Position numbers and translations under genes: made by a program. Positions 33,737 to 42,846 of a stretch of DNA of 61,379 bases are shown piece after piece; the stretch's first letter is position 1; every line of letters begins with the position of its first letter. A model generated the notes under the pieces. It was given only the letters and a program-made list of their open reading frames with translations, did no database searches and was not told the origin of the DNA. Source of the DNA: UBA12567 sp964598425 (lineage in GTDB: Bacteria; Planctomycetota; Phycisphaerae; Phycisphaerales; SM1A02); assembly GCA_964598425.1 (NCBI GenBank), contig CAZRBV010000017.1, positions 1-61,379 on the forward strand, in the 5' to 3' direction.

Positions 33737-35170
33737 ATGGCGACTACACGAACCCGCACCGATCACGACTCAATGGGAGAATTGCAAGTACCGATCAAGG
33801 CGATGTACAGCGCCTCGACGCAACGAGCCGTGCAAAATTTCCCGATCTCAGGTCGAGCCGTGTCATGGGAGATCATTCACGCCTTTGCATTACTCAAGCG
33901 TGCCGCCGCTGAGGCCAACAAGGAACTTGGCAAACTCGACGCCAAACGAACTCGGTTGATCGTCACGTCATGCAACGCTATCGCCAAGGCACTGGAAGAT
34001 CCGGCCACGCGCCCTGGCATGATGCAGAACTTCCCGGTCGACATCTTTCAAACCGGTTCCGGCACGTCGACGAACGTCAACTTCAATGAAGTCGTCGCCA
34101 ACATGATTTCGGTTGCGGCCGGTAACTCGCTCGGATCATTCGCCCCAGTGCATCCCAATGATCACGTCAACATGGGGCAGTCATCGAATGACACATTCCC
34201 GACGGCAGTACAGATCGCGGCGGCGACACATATCAAGAAGGCGATGGTACCCGGCATCAAGAGGCTCTCCGCTGTGCTCCACCGCAAGGCCAGGCAGTTT
34301 GACTCGATCGTCAAGATCGGCCGCACACATTTACAAGACGCAACGCCCATCCGGCTTGGGCAGGAGTTCAGCGGGTTCGCCGCGCAAATGAACTTCGCCG
34401 TTGAGCGAGGCCTCAAAGCGATCCAATCGCTCGCGGAGAACCTCCCCATCGGAGGCACCGCCGTCGGCACCGGCATCAACACGCACCCGAAGTTCGCGTC
34501 CCATGTCGCCAGGCAATTGTCCAGAGAGACAGGCGTCCGATTCCGCGAAGCCGCCAATCACTTCGAGGCGCAGGCATCACGAGACTGCCTCGTGGCAGCT
34601 CATGGCGACCTCAAGACGATCGCCATCAGCCTCTCGAAGATCGCGAGCGACATCCGCTTCATGGGATGTGGCCCCCGTTGCGGCATTCATGAACTGGAAC
34701 TTCCCGCGATCCAACCTGGCTCGTCGATCATGCCAGGCAAGGTCAACCCCGTCCTCGTCGAGTCGGTGATGCAAGTCGCCATGAAGGTCTCAGGCAATGA
34801 CGTCACCATCGGAATCGGTGGATTTGGTGGAGCAGGGTCGCTCATGGATCTCAATGTTGCCCAGCCAATGATGAGCGATTGCCTCCTTGAGAGCATCAAA
34901 ATCATCGGCAACGTGTCGCGACTGTTCGCAGATGATTGCGTGAAAGGCATCAAAGCCAATCGTAAGGCGATCAAACAGACCGTTGAGCAGAGCCTCATGC
35001 TCGGTACGGCACTGGCACCTGTCATCGGCTACGACAAGGCGTCCAAGATCGCCAAGGCGTGCTACGCGAGCGGACAGACAATTCGAGCGTACTGCCTTGA
35101 GCACGACATTCTGCCTGCATCTGAGCTTGATGACTTGCTTGATGTCAGTTCGATGACGTATCCGCACTGA
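33737..35170 (+). CDS. fumC: class II fumarate hydratase
   Basis: FumC reversibly hydrates fumarate to L-malate in the TCA cycle. The 477-residue homotetramer has FQTGSGTSTNVNFNEVVANM, the HPNDHVNMGQSSNDTFPTA segment, RTHLQDATPIRLGQEFSG and the fumarase signature GSSIMPGKVNP. The start is the ATG at 33737 with AGGAG 10 bases upstream. Its last 26 bases overlap the 3' end of the converging alpha/beta hydrolase gene. It sits directly before the phenylacetyl-CoA cluster, whose product succinyl-CoA enters the cycle upstream of fumarate. Class II aspartase and argininosuccinate lyase are excluded by the motif context. Confidence 0.95.
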   Translation: MATTRTRTDHDSMGELQVPIKAMYSASTQRAVQNFPISGRAVSWEIIHAFALLKRAAAEANKELGKLDAKRTRLIVTSCNAIAKALEDPATRPGMMQNFPVDIFQTGSGTSTNVNFNEVVANMISVAAGNSLGSFAPVHPNDHVNMGQSSNDTFPTAVQIAAATHIKKAMVPGIKRLSAVLHRKARQFDSIVKIGRTHLQDATPIRLGQEFSGFAAQMNFAVERGLKAIQSLAENLPIGGTAVGTGINTHPKFASHVARQLSRETGVRFREAANHFEAQASRDCLVAAHGDLKTIAISLSKIASDIRFMGCGPRCGIHELELPAIQPGSSIMPGKVNPVLVESVMQVAMKVSGNDVTIGIGGFGGAGSLMDLNVAQPMMSDCLLESIKIIGNVSRLFADDCVKGIKANRKAIKQTVEQSLMLGTALAPVIGYDKASKIAKACYASGQTIRAYCLEHDILPASELDDLLDVSSMTYPH

Positions 35171-35786
35171 GCAAACGGAACCCGAAGCTGGCGATGGTCG
35201 CGAGCGGAAACGCTGGTACGCCCACACGACGGAGAATCCGCCGGTAGCCCTCTGAGGGCCTGGTCCACGGATCACGACTGCTGACGTGCGACACACCCGG
35301 CGAATCGGCGGCGGACTCCACGATCCACCCACCAAGGCCCATTCCTTCAAGTCGGAGGTCCGGCTCATTGATGGTCTCAAGCAACCGAAGGACATCGCCC
35401 AGCTCGCGGGGCCCCAGCGAGCACGCGCCCGCAGCGCCATCGTGGCCTCGCAAACACGGAATCAGAATCCGACGACTCTCCGGCACCAGCACGCACGCTC
35501 GAGAGAGCATCGACAGTGGCGCCTCGCCCCAGTCGTGCACGAGCACGACGACCCCGATGTCACCATCGCCGGCAATGTCCCACACCGGAAGATCCAGTCC
35601 GTCTTCGGTGCGGAGGAACCACCGATCCCATCGAAAGCCAGCCTCGCTCGGGTCGAGTGGGTCTCCCGCGGCCAACGCGCGGCCCGCTGCGCCACCAGGA
35701 GGCCGCTTCGCCTGGCGAATCAACACCCCGCAGCCAATGATCAACCACGCCGCCGCTGCAATCAAAAACAAGCCAAGCAAACCCAT
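35145..35786 (-). CDS. membrane-anchored alpha/beta-hydrolase-like protein, nucleophile lost
   Basis: The 213-residue protein starts with a hydrophobic anchor (about residues 2-23, LGLFLIAAAAWLIIGCG) and continues with a shortened alpha/beta hydrolase-like fold: VVLVHDWGEAP resembles the oxyanion strand-loop. The region that should carry the GxSxG nucleophile reads EGMGLGGW, with Gly in place of Ser. The C-terminal His region is absent or very short. It may be a non-catalytic relative. The end overlaps the converging fumC by 26 bases. The start at 35786 follows an arbitrary longer frame. Confidence 0.5.
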   Translation of the reverse strand: MGLLGLFLIAAAAWLIIGCGVLIRQAKRPPGGAAGRALAAGDPLDPSEAGFRWDRWFLRTEDGLDLPVWDIAGDGDIGVVVLVHDWGEAPLSMLSRACVLVPESRRILIPCLRGHDGAAGACSLGPRELGDVLRLLETINEPDLRLEGMGLGGWIVESAADSPGVSHVSSRDPWTRPSEGYRRILRRVGVPAFPLATIASFGFRLLSADTSSN

Positions 35787-35846
35787 GCGCACGGAATGGT
35801 AGCCGTCTCCGGCTCCATCACGACCCGTCACTACCATATGGACCCC

Positions 35847-36266
35847 ATGAAGGCCTCACTCCAGATCGGCAACACGGCGGAAGTTGCTGTGCGCGTCACC
35901 GAAGCCATGTGCCCCGCTTTCGACGGGGTCATCGTCCATCAGGTCTACTCGACGTGGTCAATGGCTCATCACATGGAACTTGCTGCAAGAAAGGTGCTCG
36001 CCCCCCACTTGGACGAGGATGAAGAGGGGATCGGTGGGCATCTGTCCATCGACCATGTGGCCCCGGCCCTACTCGGCGCGACGGTTCGTGTGCGCGCCGA
36101 AGCTATCGACCTTGTGGATGGCCGCCTCACGTGCGAGGTCACGGCCTGGGAGGGTGATACCCTGCTCGGTCGCGGGCGGCAGGTGCAGCGAGTGCTGCCG
36201 AGAGCCGTCCTCGACCGGATTATCGATCGGGCCGCACAACGGCCATGCGCGGAAGGGAGTGAATGA
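35847..36266 (+). CDS. FlK-like hotdog acyl-CoA thioesterase
   Basis: The 139-residue protein resembles fluoroacetyl-CoA thioesterase FlK. YSTWSMAHHMELAARKVLAP carries the Ser/Thr-Glu pair, and GIGGHLSIDHVAP carries the His; VRVRAEAIDL and LTCEVTAWEG continue the hotdog strands. Such small thioesterases hydrolyse dead-end or toxic acyl-CoA species. It is the first gene of the phenylacetyl-CoA cluster and may take the place of PaaI there. An alternative ATG at 35838 adds three residues. The enoyl-CoA hydratase starts one base after its stop. Confidence 0.8.
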   Translation: MKASLQIGNTAEVAVRVTEAMCPAFDGVIVHQVYSTWSMAHHMELAARKVLAPHLDEDEEGIGGHLSIDHVAPALLGATVRVRAEAIDLVDGRLTCEVTAWEGDTLLGRGRQVQRVLPRAVLDRIIDRAAQRPCAEGSE

Positions 36267-36267
36267 G

Positions 36268-37044
36268 ATGAGCGATTCACCGCATCTGCTCACCGAGATT
36301 GACGGCCACGTCGCTGTCGTTCGCATCAACAGGCCGAAAGTTCTCAACGCGCTCAATCTTGAGCTCATGCAGGACCTTGCTGGCCTCATGGAGCAATACG
36401 ACGCGGATGACTCCATCCGCGTCATCCTGCTCGCCGGATCGCAGCGAGCGTGGGCCGCCGGCGCGGACATCGGCGACATGGCGACGGCGACTCGTGCCGA
36501 CATGGAGAGCCGCGACCAGTTTGCGCAGTGGAACCGCATCAAGTCGGTTCGAAAGCCAATCGTCGCCGCCGTCAGTGGATTCGCCCTCGGCGGCGGCTGT
36601 GAGCTCATGATGCACTGCGATGTCGTGGTATGCAGCGAGACGGCCAGGATTGGGCAGCCCGAAATCAACATCGGTGTCATGCCCGGCGCCGGAGGCACCC
36701 AGCGTCTGACCCGGGCCGTTGGCAAGGCGGTCGCTATGGATATTGTTCTCTCCGGCCGTTTCCTGTCAGCGAAAGAGGCCATGCTGTTTGGCCTCGTCAG
36801 CCGGGTCGTGCCCAAGGAACACTGGTTCAACGAAGCCATGAACGTGGCCAGGACCATCGCGGCCAAAGCACCGATCTCACTGCGCCATGCCAAGGAATCT
36901 GTCCTCAACGCGGAAGAGAAGCCGCTCAACGATGCGCTCGGTCGCGAACGTGAATTGTTCTACATGCTCTTTGACACCGAAGACCAGACCGAGGGCATGA
37001 CAGCCTTCCTCGAAAAACGCCGCCCTTCGTTCACCGGAAAGTAG
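36268..37044 (+). CDS. paaF: enoyl-CoA hydratase, PaaF-like
   Basis: The 258-residue crotonase-fold protein would hydrate 2,3-didehydroadipyl-CoA to 3-hydroxyadipyl-CoA. AGSQRAWAAGADIGDM forms the CoA-binding region, GGGCELMMHCDVVV the oxyanion hole, and EINIGVMPGAGGTQRL carries one catalytic Glu. The substrate specificity is inferred from the following paaG, paaH and paaJ, not from residues. It is close to other medium-chain hydratases such as FadB-like ones. A G-rich site AAGGGAG precedes the ATG. Confidence 0.82.
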   Translation: MSDSPHLLTEIDGHVAVVRINRPKVLNALNLELMQDLAGLMEQYDADDSIRVILLAGSQRAWAAGADIGDMATATRADMESRDQFAQWNRIKSVRKPIVAAVSGFALGGGCELMMHCDVVVCSETARIGQPEINIGVMPGAGGTQRLTRAVGKAVAMDIVLSGRFLSAKEAMLFGLVSRVVPKEHWFNEAMNVARTIAAKAPISLRHAKESVLNAEEKPLNDALGRERELFYMLFDTEDQTEGMTAFLEKRRPSFTGK

Positions 37045-37051
37045 CCCAGAC

Positions 37052-37858
37052 ATGACAACCGCCACCGACCTCACCACGCTGACACGCTCCGTCACCGATC
37101 ACATTGCAACAATCACGATCAACAGGCCGGATGTACTCAACGCATTCAACGACGACCTCAGCCGAGAGTTCATCGACACGCTCAAGACGGTCGCCCGCGA
37201 CGATGATGTCCGAGTCGTCGTGATCACCGGTTCAGGCCGCGCCTTCAGCAGCGGGCAGGATCTCGGCGATCTCGAAGCCAAGTATGTACCGGGCCATGTC
37301 CCCACGATGGGCAATGACCTCAAGAAGCGATACGACCCATGGGTCAAGCTCATTCGCACGATGGAAAAACCAGTCATCGCTGCAGTCAATGGAGTCGCAG
37401 CAGGTGCTGGCTGCAGCCTCGCGTTGGCATGTGATATGCGGATTGCCTCGGAGCACGCCAAGTTCATCGAGGTCTTCATCAACGTCGGCCTCGTTCCGGA
37501 TTCAGCAAGTACATGGACACTCCCCAGACTCGTCGGACTCGGCCGAGCGATGGAACTGTGCATGACCGGCCGCCCCGTCAAAGCCGACGAAGCACTCGCT
37601 ATCGGCATGGTCAACCAAGTTGTTCCCGCGGACGAACTGGAGGCCGCCACGACTGCCCTCGCAGGCCGCCTCGCTTCGCTGCCAGGCAAGGCACTTTCGC
37701 TCACCAAGCGGCTCCTGAATGAGTCATTCGAGAGGGATCTCAGCGAACAACTCGACGCAGAGTCATTCGCGCAGGAGACCGCGGGGAAGACAGCCGATCA
37801 CTTCGAAGGCGTCACAGCCTTCCTCCAAAAACGAGCTCCCACCTTCACAGGGAAGTAG
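37052..37858 (+). CDS. paaG: 1,2-epoxyphenylacetyl-CoA isomerase, PaaG-like
   Basis: The 268-residue crotonase family isomerase would turn ring-1,2-epoxyphenylacetyl-CoA into the oxepin-CoA and also shift the double bond later. The characteristic Asp-containing loop NVGLVPDSASTWTLPRLVG, where PaaG has Asp in place of the hydratase Glu, is present, and GAGCSLALACDMRIASEHA forms the oxyanion region. Two crotonase genes in tandem (this and the PaaF-like one) match the PaaF/PaaG pair. Spacing to the upstream gene is 7 bases and to paaH 2 bases. Confidence 0.83.
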   Translation: MTTATDLTTLTRSVTDHIATITINRPDVLNAFNDDLSREFIDTLKTVARDDDVRVVVITGSGRAFSSGQDLGDLEAKYVPGHVPTMGNDLKKRYDPWVKLIRTMEKPVIAAVNGVAAGAGCSLALACDMRIASEHAKFIEVFINVGLVPDSASTWTLPRLVGLGRAMELCMTGRPVKADEALAIGMVNQVVPADELEAATTALAGRLASLPGKALSLTKRLLNESFERDLSEQLDAESFAQETAGKTADHFEGVTAFLQKRAPTFTGK

Positions 37859-37860
37859 CC

Positions 37861-39069
37861 ATGTCAACCGTTGGAATACTCGGCGCCGGTGCCATGGGCG
37901 CTGGCATTGCGCAGGTCGCCGCCTCGTCTGGGTGGCGGGTTCGGCTGATCGATCTCGACCTCAACACGTGCGAGTCTGCCAGGCAGGGCATTGTGAAGAG
38001 GTTGGCCCGAAGCGTCGAAAAGGGCCGCATGAGCCAAGCCGAGGCAGACGCCACCGCTGATCGCATCCTGCCGTCGATGGGGACAGATCTCACCGATTGC
38101 AAGCTCTTCATCGAAGCGATCGTGGAAGACATCGACGTCAAAGTCGCAGCAATCAAGCCGATCATCGGCGTGCTTCCGAGCGAAGCGATCATCGCAACGA
38201 ATACATCGTCGCTCTCGGTGTCGGAACTCGGTGATCGAATCGGAGCTGCCGACCGAACGTGCGGCATGCACTTCTTCAATCCGGCGCCAATCATGAAACT
38301 GGTCGAGGTCGTACGCGGACGCCTCACAGGCGAGCAGGTACTCGACAAGGCCGCTGCCATCGCAACCGACTGGGGAAAGCAGGTCGCGCGGTGCGCTGAC
38401 ACACCCGGCTTCATCGTCAACCGAGTCGCCCGTCCGTATTACCTCGAGGCATTTCGATGCCTTGGAGACGGATTGGCGGACCCCTCCGCGATCGATGCTG
38501 CCATGAAGGACATTGGTGGCTTTCGTATGGGCCCTTTCGAGCTCACCGACTTCATTGGACACGATGTCAACACGGCAACGACGAGAAGCGTTTGGGAACA
38601 GTGGAATCGCCCCCCCAGACTCGCCCCCAGCGCCATTCAAGAAGCCATGGTCGCTGAGGGGCAACTTGGACGAAAGAGCGGCTGCGGCGTCTACGACTGG
38701 TCTGGTGAGAAGCCCGTGTGCGTGCTGAGGCCGCCGCAGGATGCTGCAACCGGTATCGGTGACCTCGGCGGCATCGCCATGGCGTTCTGCGAAGCTGCCA
38801 CGAGCGACGACGAAGCCCTTACCAAGTCCACCGAGCGGCAGCGAATCGTTTTCACGCGAGTTCTGGCAGCCCTTCTCAACGAGGCCGCTTGGACTGAGCG
38901 TGATGGCGTTGCCGAGCAGAACGACATTGACGTAGCCATGCGGGCTGGCGTGAACTATCCCCGGGGACTCTTCGAATGGGCTTGCGACATCGGCAATGAA
39001 CTTGTCGCCGAAACGCTGACCGCGTTGGAGGTAGCAACCGGCGACGGGCGGTTCTCGCCACCCGCGTGA
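37861..39069 (+). CDS. paaH: 3-hydroxyadipyl-CoA dehydrogenase, PaaH-like
   Basis: The 402-residue NAD-dependent dehydrogenase oxidises a 3-hydroxyacyl-CoA, here probably 3-hydroxyadipyl-CoA, to the 3-oxo form. The Rossmann motif GAGAMGAGIAQVAA, the catalytic region NTSSLSVSELG, GMHFFNPAPIMKLVEVV (catalytic His) and PGFIVNRVARPYYLEA are all family motifs. It has a single dehydrogenase domain followed by a C-terminal domain, without a hydratase part. The C-terminal portion (residues about 290-400) is longer than in short 3HCDH proteins and repeats a helical 3HCDH domain. Confidence 0.87.
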   Translation: MSTVGILGAGAMGAGIAQVAASSGWRVRLIDLDLNTCESARQGIVKRLARSVEKGRMSQAEADATADRILPSMGTDLTDCKLFIEAIVEDIDVKVAAIKPIIGVLPSEAIIATNTSSLSVSELGDRIGAADRTCGMHFFNPAPIMKLVEVVRGRLTGEQVLDKAAAIATDWGKQVARCADTPGFIVNRVARPYYLEAFRCLGDGLADPSAIDAAMKDIGGFRMGPFELTDFIGHDVNTATTRSVWEQWNRPPRLAPSAIQEAMVAEGQLGRKSGCGVYDWSGEKPVCVLRPPQDAATGIGDLGGIAMAFCEAATSDDEALTKSTERQRIVFTRVLAALLNEAAWTERDGVAEQNDIDVAMRAGVNYPRGLFEWACDIGNELVAETLTALEVATGDGRFSPPA

Positions 39070-39171
39070 GGCCGCCCCAGCGTACTCCTGGAGCTCTGAG
39101 CGAATTGCTTCAATTCGCTCGCTCCCGCGACGATGACCCCCGCCGGGGCGTCCCGTACAATCCGTGCTCTC

Positions 39172-40386
39172 ATGACACGCAGAGCAGCCATCGTTTCCGC
39201 CCTTCGAACCCCGTTCGGCCGATATGGCGGCACGCTGAGCAGTGTCCGCCCTGATGATCTGGCCGCCCACGCGATCAAACATGCTGTCGCGCAGGCAGGG
39301 ATCGATCCCTCTTCGATCGAAGACGTCTATCTCGGAGCCGCGAATCAGGCTGGCGAGGACAACCGAAATGTCGCCCGCATGGCCGCCCTGCTCGCAGGGC
39401 TCCCAGTCAGCGTGGGCGGATGCACCGTGAACAGGCTGTGCGCGTCCGGCCTCGAAGCAATCAACATTGCCGCGCGGATGATCGAGTCAAACTGCGGCGA
39501 CGTCTTCGTCGCAGGCGGCGTCGAGAGCATGAGCCGCGCCCCCTTCGTGATGGCCAAGGGCGAGCGCGCCTTTGATCGCTCGCTCAATGTCCACGACACG
39601 ACGATCGGCTGGAGATTCACCAACCCTGCGTTGGCGGCCATGCACCATCCCTATGGCATGGGGGAGACCGCAGAGAACCTGGCCCGGCAGTACGACATCA
39701 GCCGAGAGGACCAGGATCGCTTTGCAGTTCTCAGCCAGCAGCGCTGGACATTGGCCAATGAGATGAACCTCTTTGACGACGAGTTGCTCGCGGTGGATGT
39801 CCCGCAAAGGCGGAAGGATCCGATCCACTTCGATGCCGATGAGCATCCGCGGCCAGAGACCACGATGGAAACGCTCGCCCGGCTTCGCCCGGCCTTTGCC
39901 AAGGATGATCAGGCGAGCGTGACGGCGGGCAACTCCAGCGGTGTCAACGACGGCGCGGCCGCGCTGGTTCTCATGGAAGCCGAGAAGGCTCGCAGCGAAG
40001 GGCATGACATTCTCGCGATCGTCGGCCCCTCGGCCTCGGCCGGCGTCGATCCAGCCACCATGGGTCTCGGCCCGGTCCCAGCCACCCGCAAGGCGCTGGG
40101 CCGCGCAGGCCGCTCGATCGAAGATGTCGGCCTCTTTGAGCTCAACGAGGCCTTCGCAGCCCAGTCCCTGGCGTGCATTCGAGAGTTGGACCTCGATCTC
40201 GACAGGGTCAACGTAAAAGGTGGCGCCATCGCGATCGGGCACCCCCTCGGCGCAAGCGGTGCCAGAATCGCCGCCACGCTCGTACACGAGATGAAACGCC
40301 GCAAAACGGACCTCGGGGTCGCTACACTTTGCGTTGGCGTTGGGCAGGGCCTTGCCACGGTGTTTGAGCACCCGGCAGCCTCCTGA
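39172..40386 (+). CDS. paaJ: 3-oxoadipyl-CoA thiolase, PaaJ-like
   Basis: The 404-residue thiolase cleaves 3-oxoadipyl-CoA to succinyl-CoA and acetyl-CoA and also acts on the 3-oxo-5,6-dehydrosuberyl-CoA intermediate. The nucleophilic Cys is in NRLCASGLEAINIAARM, the acid/base His in GHPLGASGARI, and a second Cys in LCVGVGQGLATV. It could equally be a general acetyl-CoA acetyltransferase; the name rests on the neighbours. The ATG at 39172 (MTRRAAIVSALRTPFGRYGG) matches family starts. Confidence 0.85.
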   Translation: MTRRAAIVSALRTPFGRYGGTLSSVRPDDLAAHAIKHAVAQAGIDPSSIEDVYLGAANQAGEDNRNVARMAALLAGLPVSVGGCTVNRLCASGLEAINIAARMIESNCGDVFVAGGVESMSRAPFVMAKGERAFDRSLNVHDTTIGWRFTNPALAAMHHPYGMGETAENLARQYDISREDQDRFAVLSQQRWTLANEMNLFDDELLAVDVPQRRKDPIHFDADEHPRPETTMETLARLRPAFAKDDQASVTAGNSSGVNDGAAALVLMEAEKARSEGHDILAIVGPSASAGVDPATMGLGPVPATRKALGRAGRSIEDVGLFELNEAFAAQSLACIRELDLDLDRVNVKGGAIAIGHPLGASGARIAATLVHEMKRRKTDLGVATLCVGVGQGLATVFEHPAAS

Positions 40387-40432
40387 GCCTCGTGTCGCCA
40401 CTGGAAGGATCTCAAGAACAAGGATTTCGCGC

Positions 40433-41455
40433 ATGAGCGGCGCCGCTAACCCGGTCTCACCACCGGACATCACGATTGAGTGTGACCCTGACAAACTCGC
40501 TGAATTTGAGCACCGCATCACCGACGGCGTGCTGATTGAGCCCGGCGACTGGATGCCCGAGGCCTATCGCGCCCTGATGCTCCGAATGGCCGAACATCAC
40601 GCCAACAGCGAGATCGTTGGGGCGCTTCCCGAGGGCGAGTGGATCACGCGGGCACCTAGCATGCTGCGAAAACTCGCCTTGATCGCCAAGGTGCAGGACG
40701 AAGTCGGCCACGGCCAGATGCTCTACCGCGTCTCGCAGGAACTTGGCAAGAGCCGTGATGACATGCTCCGTGATCTCATCACGGGCAAGACGAAGTACCA
40801 CAACTGCTTCAACTATCCGTGCCCGACATGGGGCGACATCGCCATGATCCAGTGGCTCATCGATGGCGCCGCCATCATGAACCAGAAGACTCTCGCTGAC
40901 GGCGCCTATGGCCCGTACGTGCGAACGATGAATCGCATCAACATGGAAGAAGCCTTCCACTTCAAGAGCGGCGAAGACATGGTGTTGACGCTCATGGGAG
41001 GTACCAAGGGGCAGCAAACGATGGCGCAGGATGCCTTCGATCGATGGTGGCCGGTCGCCCTGATGTTCTTCGGGCCAGCCGACAAGCCCAATGCTGAGGA
41101 ATTGCCAGCGATGAAATGGCGAATGAAGACTGAGCGAAATGACTCGCTCAGGCAGCGTTACGTCAATCGCTTCGCCCCCGCCGCCATGGACATGGGTCTC
41201 GCCATTCACGTGTGCGAGAAGGATTCAGACGGCCTGGTCACCTCGAAGAGACCAGACGAAGCCATCGTGCTCGATGAAGCGACTGGGAACTGGGGATTCA
41301 CCGAACCGGACTGGGATGAGTTCTGGCGAGTGATCCGAGGCAATGGTCCTTGCAATGCTCACCGCGTCGCGCTTCGCCGCCTCTCATACGAACAAGGTGC
41401 CTGGGTCCGCCGGGCCATCGGAACGGGAGCGGTGGCAACCCCACCGGCAGCCTGA
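40433..41455 (+). CDS. paaA: 1,2-phenylacetyl-CoA epoxidase catalytic subunit A
   Basis: PaaA is the di-iron catalytic subunit of the multicomponent oxygenase that epoxidises the ring of phenylacetyl-CoA. The 340-residue protein has iron-ligand segments KVQDEVGHGQML (E..H) and NMEEAFHFKSGEDM (EExxH), CPTWGDIAMI and DFYN-like conserved blocks. It is longer than E. coli PaaA (309), mainly at the N- and C-termini. AAGGA lies before the ATG at 40433. Its stop overlaps the paaB start by one base. Di-iron ligands appear intact, so it is probably active. Confidence 0.93.
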   Translation: MSGAANPVSPPDITIECDPDKLAEFEHRITDGVLIEPGDWMPEAYRALMLRMAEHHANSEIVGALPEGEWITRAPSMLRKLALIAKVQDEVGHGQMLYRVSQELGKSRDDMLRDLITGKTKYHNCFNYPCPTWGDIAMIQWLIDGAAIMNQKTLADGAYGPYVRTMNRINMEEAFHFKSGEDMVLTLMGGTKGQQTMAQDAFDRWWPVALMFFGPADKPNAEELPAMKWRMKTERNDSLRQRYVNRFAPAAMDMGLAIHVCEKDSDGLVTSKRPDEAIVLDEATGNWGFTEPDWDEFWRVIRGNGPCNAHRVALRRLSYEQGAWVRRAIGTGAVATPPAA

Positions 41456-42063
41456 TGTCGAAAGTACGCGAACAGGAATTGACGTTTGGCGGTCAGCTTC
41501 CAGAGCCAACGCCCGATTCCAAGCATTGGGTCATCTACACCATGAAACGCGAGGGCGCCCCCTACAAGTGGGCTGGTTATGTCGACGCCCCAGACGTCGA
41601 GCTCGCGCTTCAATTCGCTCGCGAGCACTACGGGCTGGACGAGACCTGCGTCGGCATCATCGCGCACGAGCACGAGGATGCCACCGATGGCGAGTATTCG
41701 CTGGAACCGCTTCAGGCTGGCGACGCCACGGGCAGCGACGGTCAGTCGTGGACGGTGTTCACCCTTGAGAGACGCGGCGGCAATCATCAGACTGCCGGCA
41801 CCGTGAATGCTCCAGATGCAGCAACGGCTATCGAGCGGGCTACTGCTACTCATGCCGGCCCGAAAGTTCGCAGTATTCGAGTCGTACCGACAACGTGTAT
41901 TCACGAGACTACCGAATCCGAACTCACCATCTGGCGATCCCATGACATGAACTACAAGCTCGCCAAGGGCTATGCCAAGGACGTTCGGGCTAAGTGGTCG
42001 AGATTCCGCGACAAAGAGACCTACGAGCAGTACCGCAGAGATGACATCGCCAAGCACTTCTGA
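41455..42063 (+). CDS. paaB: phenylacetyl-CoA epoxidase subunit B, double length
   Basis: PaaB is a small structural subunit (about 95 residues in E. coli) thought to bridge PaaAC heterodimers. Here the protein has 202 residues and holds two PaaB-like units: about 23-75 (HWVIYTMKREG...AGYVDAPD) and about 97-150 (SWTVFTLERRG...AGTVNAPD). The two units are clearly related. A C-terminal extension, NYKLAKGYAKDVRAKWSRF, about residues 165-185, follows. It begins with TGATG overlap to paaA. The fused dimer might fix subunit stoichiometry. No frameshift is seen. Confidence 0.88.
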   Translation: MSKVREQELTFGGQLPEPTPDSKHWVIYTMKREGAPYKWAGYVDAPDVELALQFAREHYGLDETCVGIIAHEHEDATDGEYSLEPLQAGDATGSDGQSWTVFTLERRGGNHQTAGTVNAPDAATAIERATATHAGPKVRSIRVVPTTCIHETTESELTIWRSHDMNYKLAKGYAKDVRAKWSRFRDKETYEQYRRDDIAKHF

Positions 42064-42075
42064 GAAACACCACCG

Positions 42076-42846
42076 ATGACCATGCAGGACATGATGAAAG
42101 ACCCATTGGCGAACATCGTGCTGATGCACGCCGATGACAAACTGATGCTCGGACACATGCAGAGTGACTGGACCGGGCTTGCGCCGGTGCTGGAAGAGGA
42201 CATTGCGGCCTCCTCCATGTCTCAGGACGACCTCAGCCATGCGCTCGTGCTGTACGACTATCTGGCCAGACGCTTCGAGCAGACATCGGATGCCATTGCG
42301 TTCGGCCGGGATGCTGGCGACTACCGCTGCTGCGACTTGATCACGATTCCTGACGAGTTCGACTGGGCCATCGCGCTGGCGAAACGATGGTTGGTCGCAA
42401 CGTTCACGGCGCTGGGCCTCGACCGACTTGCGACAATCGATGATGAAGATCTCGCCGCTCGGTGCACTCGACTCATTCCCGAACAGGCCATCCACGTACG
42501 GCACCTCTCCGAGTGGATGATTCGCCTCGGCAGCGGCACCGATGAGTCACGAAGCCGCATGCAGGCGGCGCTCAACACGCTCGAACACGCTGCCTGCATG
42601 ATGTTTGAACCACCAGACCACAGCATTGAGCCAACCGACAACTTCTGCTGCGGACGCGATGAAATGTTTGACCAGTGGAAGTCCTGTTGTGAGGACACGC
42701 TCCAGAAGGCAGGCCTCTCGGCCACGCTCACGCTTCCACCACAGTCCATGGTTGGCGGGCGTCGAGGCGCGCACGCCGACCACTTCACCGATCAATTGGC
42801 CGAGATGACCGAGGTCCGCCGCGCCGAACCTGCGCAATCATGGTGA
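42076..42846 (+). CDS. paaC: phenylacetyl-CoA epoxidase subunit C
   Basis: PaaC is the non-catalytic ferritin-like partner of PaaA. The 256-residue protein has HADDKLMLGHMQSDWTG near the N-terminus, and EQAIHVRHLSEWMIRLGSG, the typical PaaC helix. The pattern fits PaaC (249 residues in E. coli). It overlaps the paaD start by seven bases, and follows paaB by 12 bases. One Cys-rich stretch, NFCCGRDEMFDQWKSCC (about residues 193-209), is not in the E. coli protein as far as I recall and is worth a look. Confidence 0.9.
   Translation: MTMQDMMKDPLANIVLMHADDKLMLGHMQSDWTGLAPVLEEDIAASSMSQDDLSHALVLYDYLARRFEQTSDAIAFGRDAGDYRCCDLITIPDEFDWAIALAKRWLVATFTALGLDRLATIDDEDLAARCTRLIPEQAIHVRHLSEWMIRLGSGTDESRSRMQAALNTLEHAACMMFEPPDHSIEPTDNFCCGRDEMFDQWKSCCEDTLQKAGLSATLTLPPQSMVGGRRGAHADHFTDQLAEMTEVRRAEPAQSW

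Noticed and set aside
35847..36266. Naming the hotdog thioesterase paaI
   Set aside because: The sequence blocks fit FlK (YSTWSM, GGHLSIDH) better than PaaI, so no paa symbol was given.
37864..39282. 472-codon minus-strand open frame
   Set aside because: It is fully antisense to paaH, which has clear motifs. Long antisense frames are expected at this GC content. It has no family similarity.
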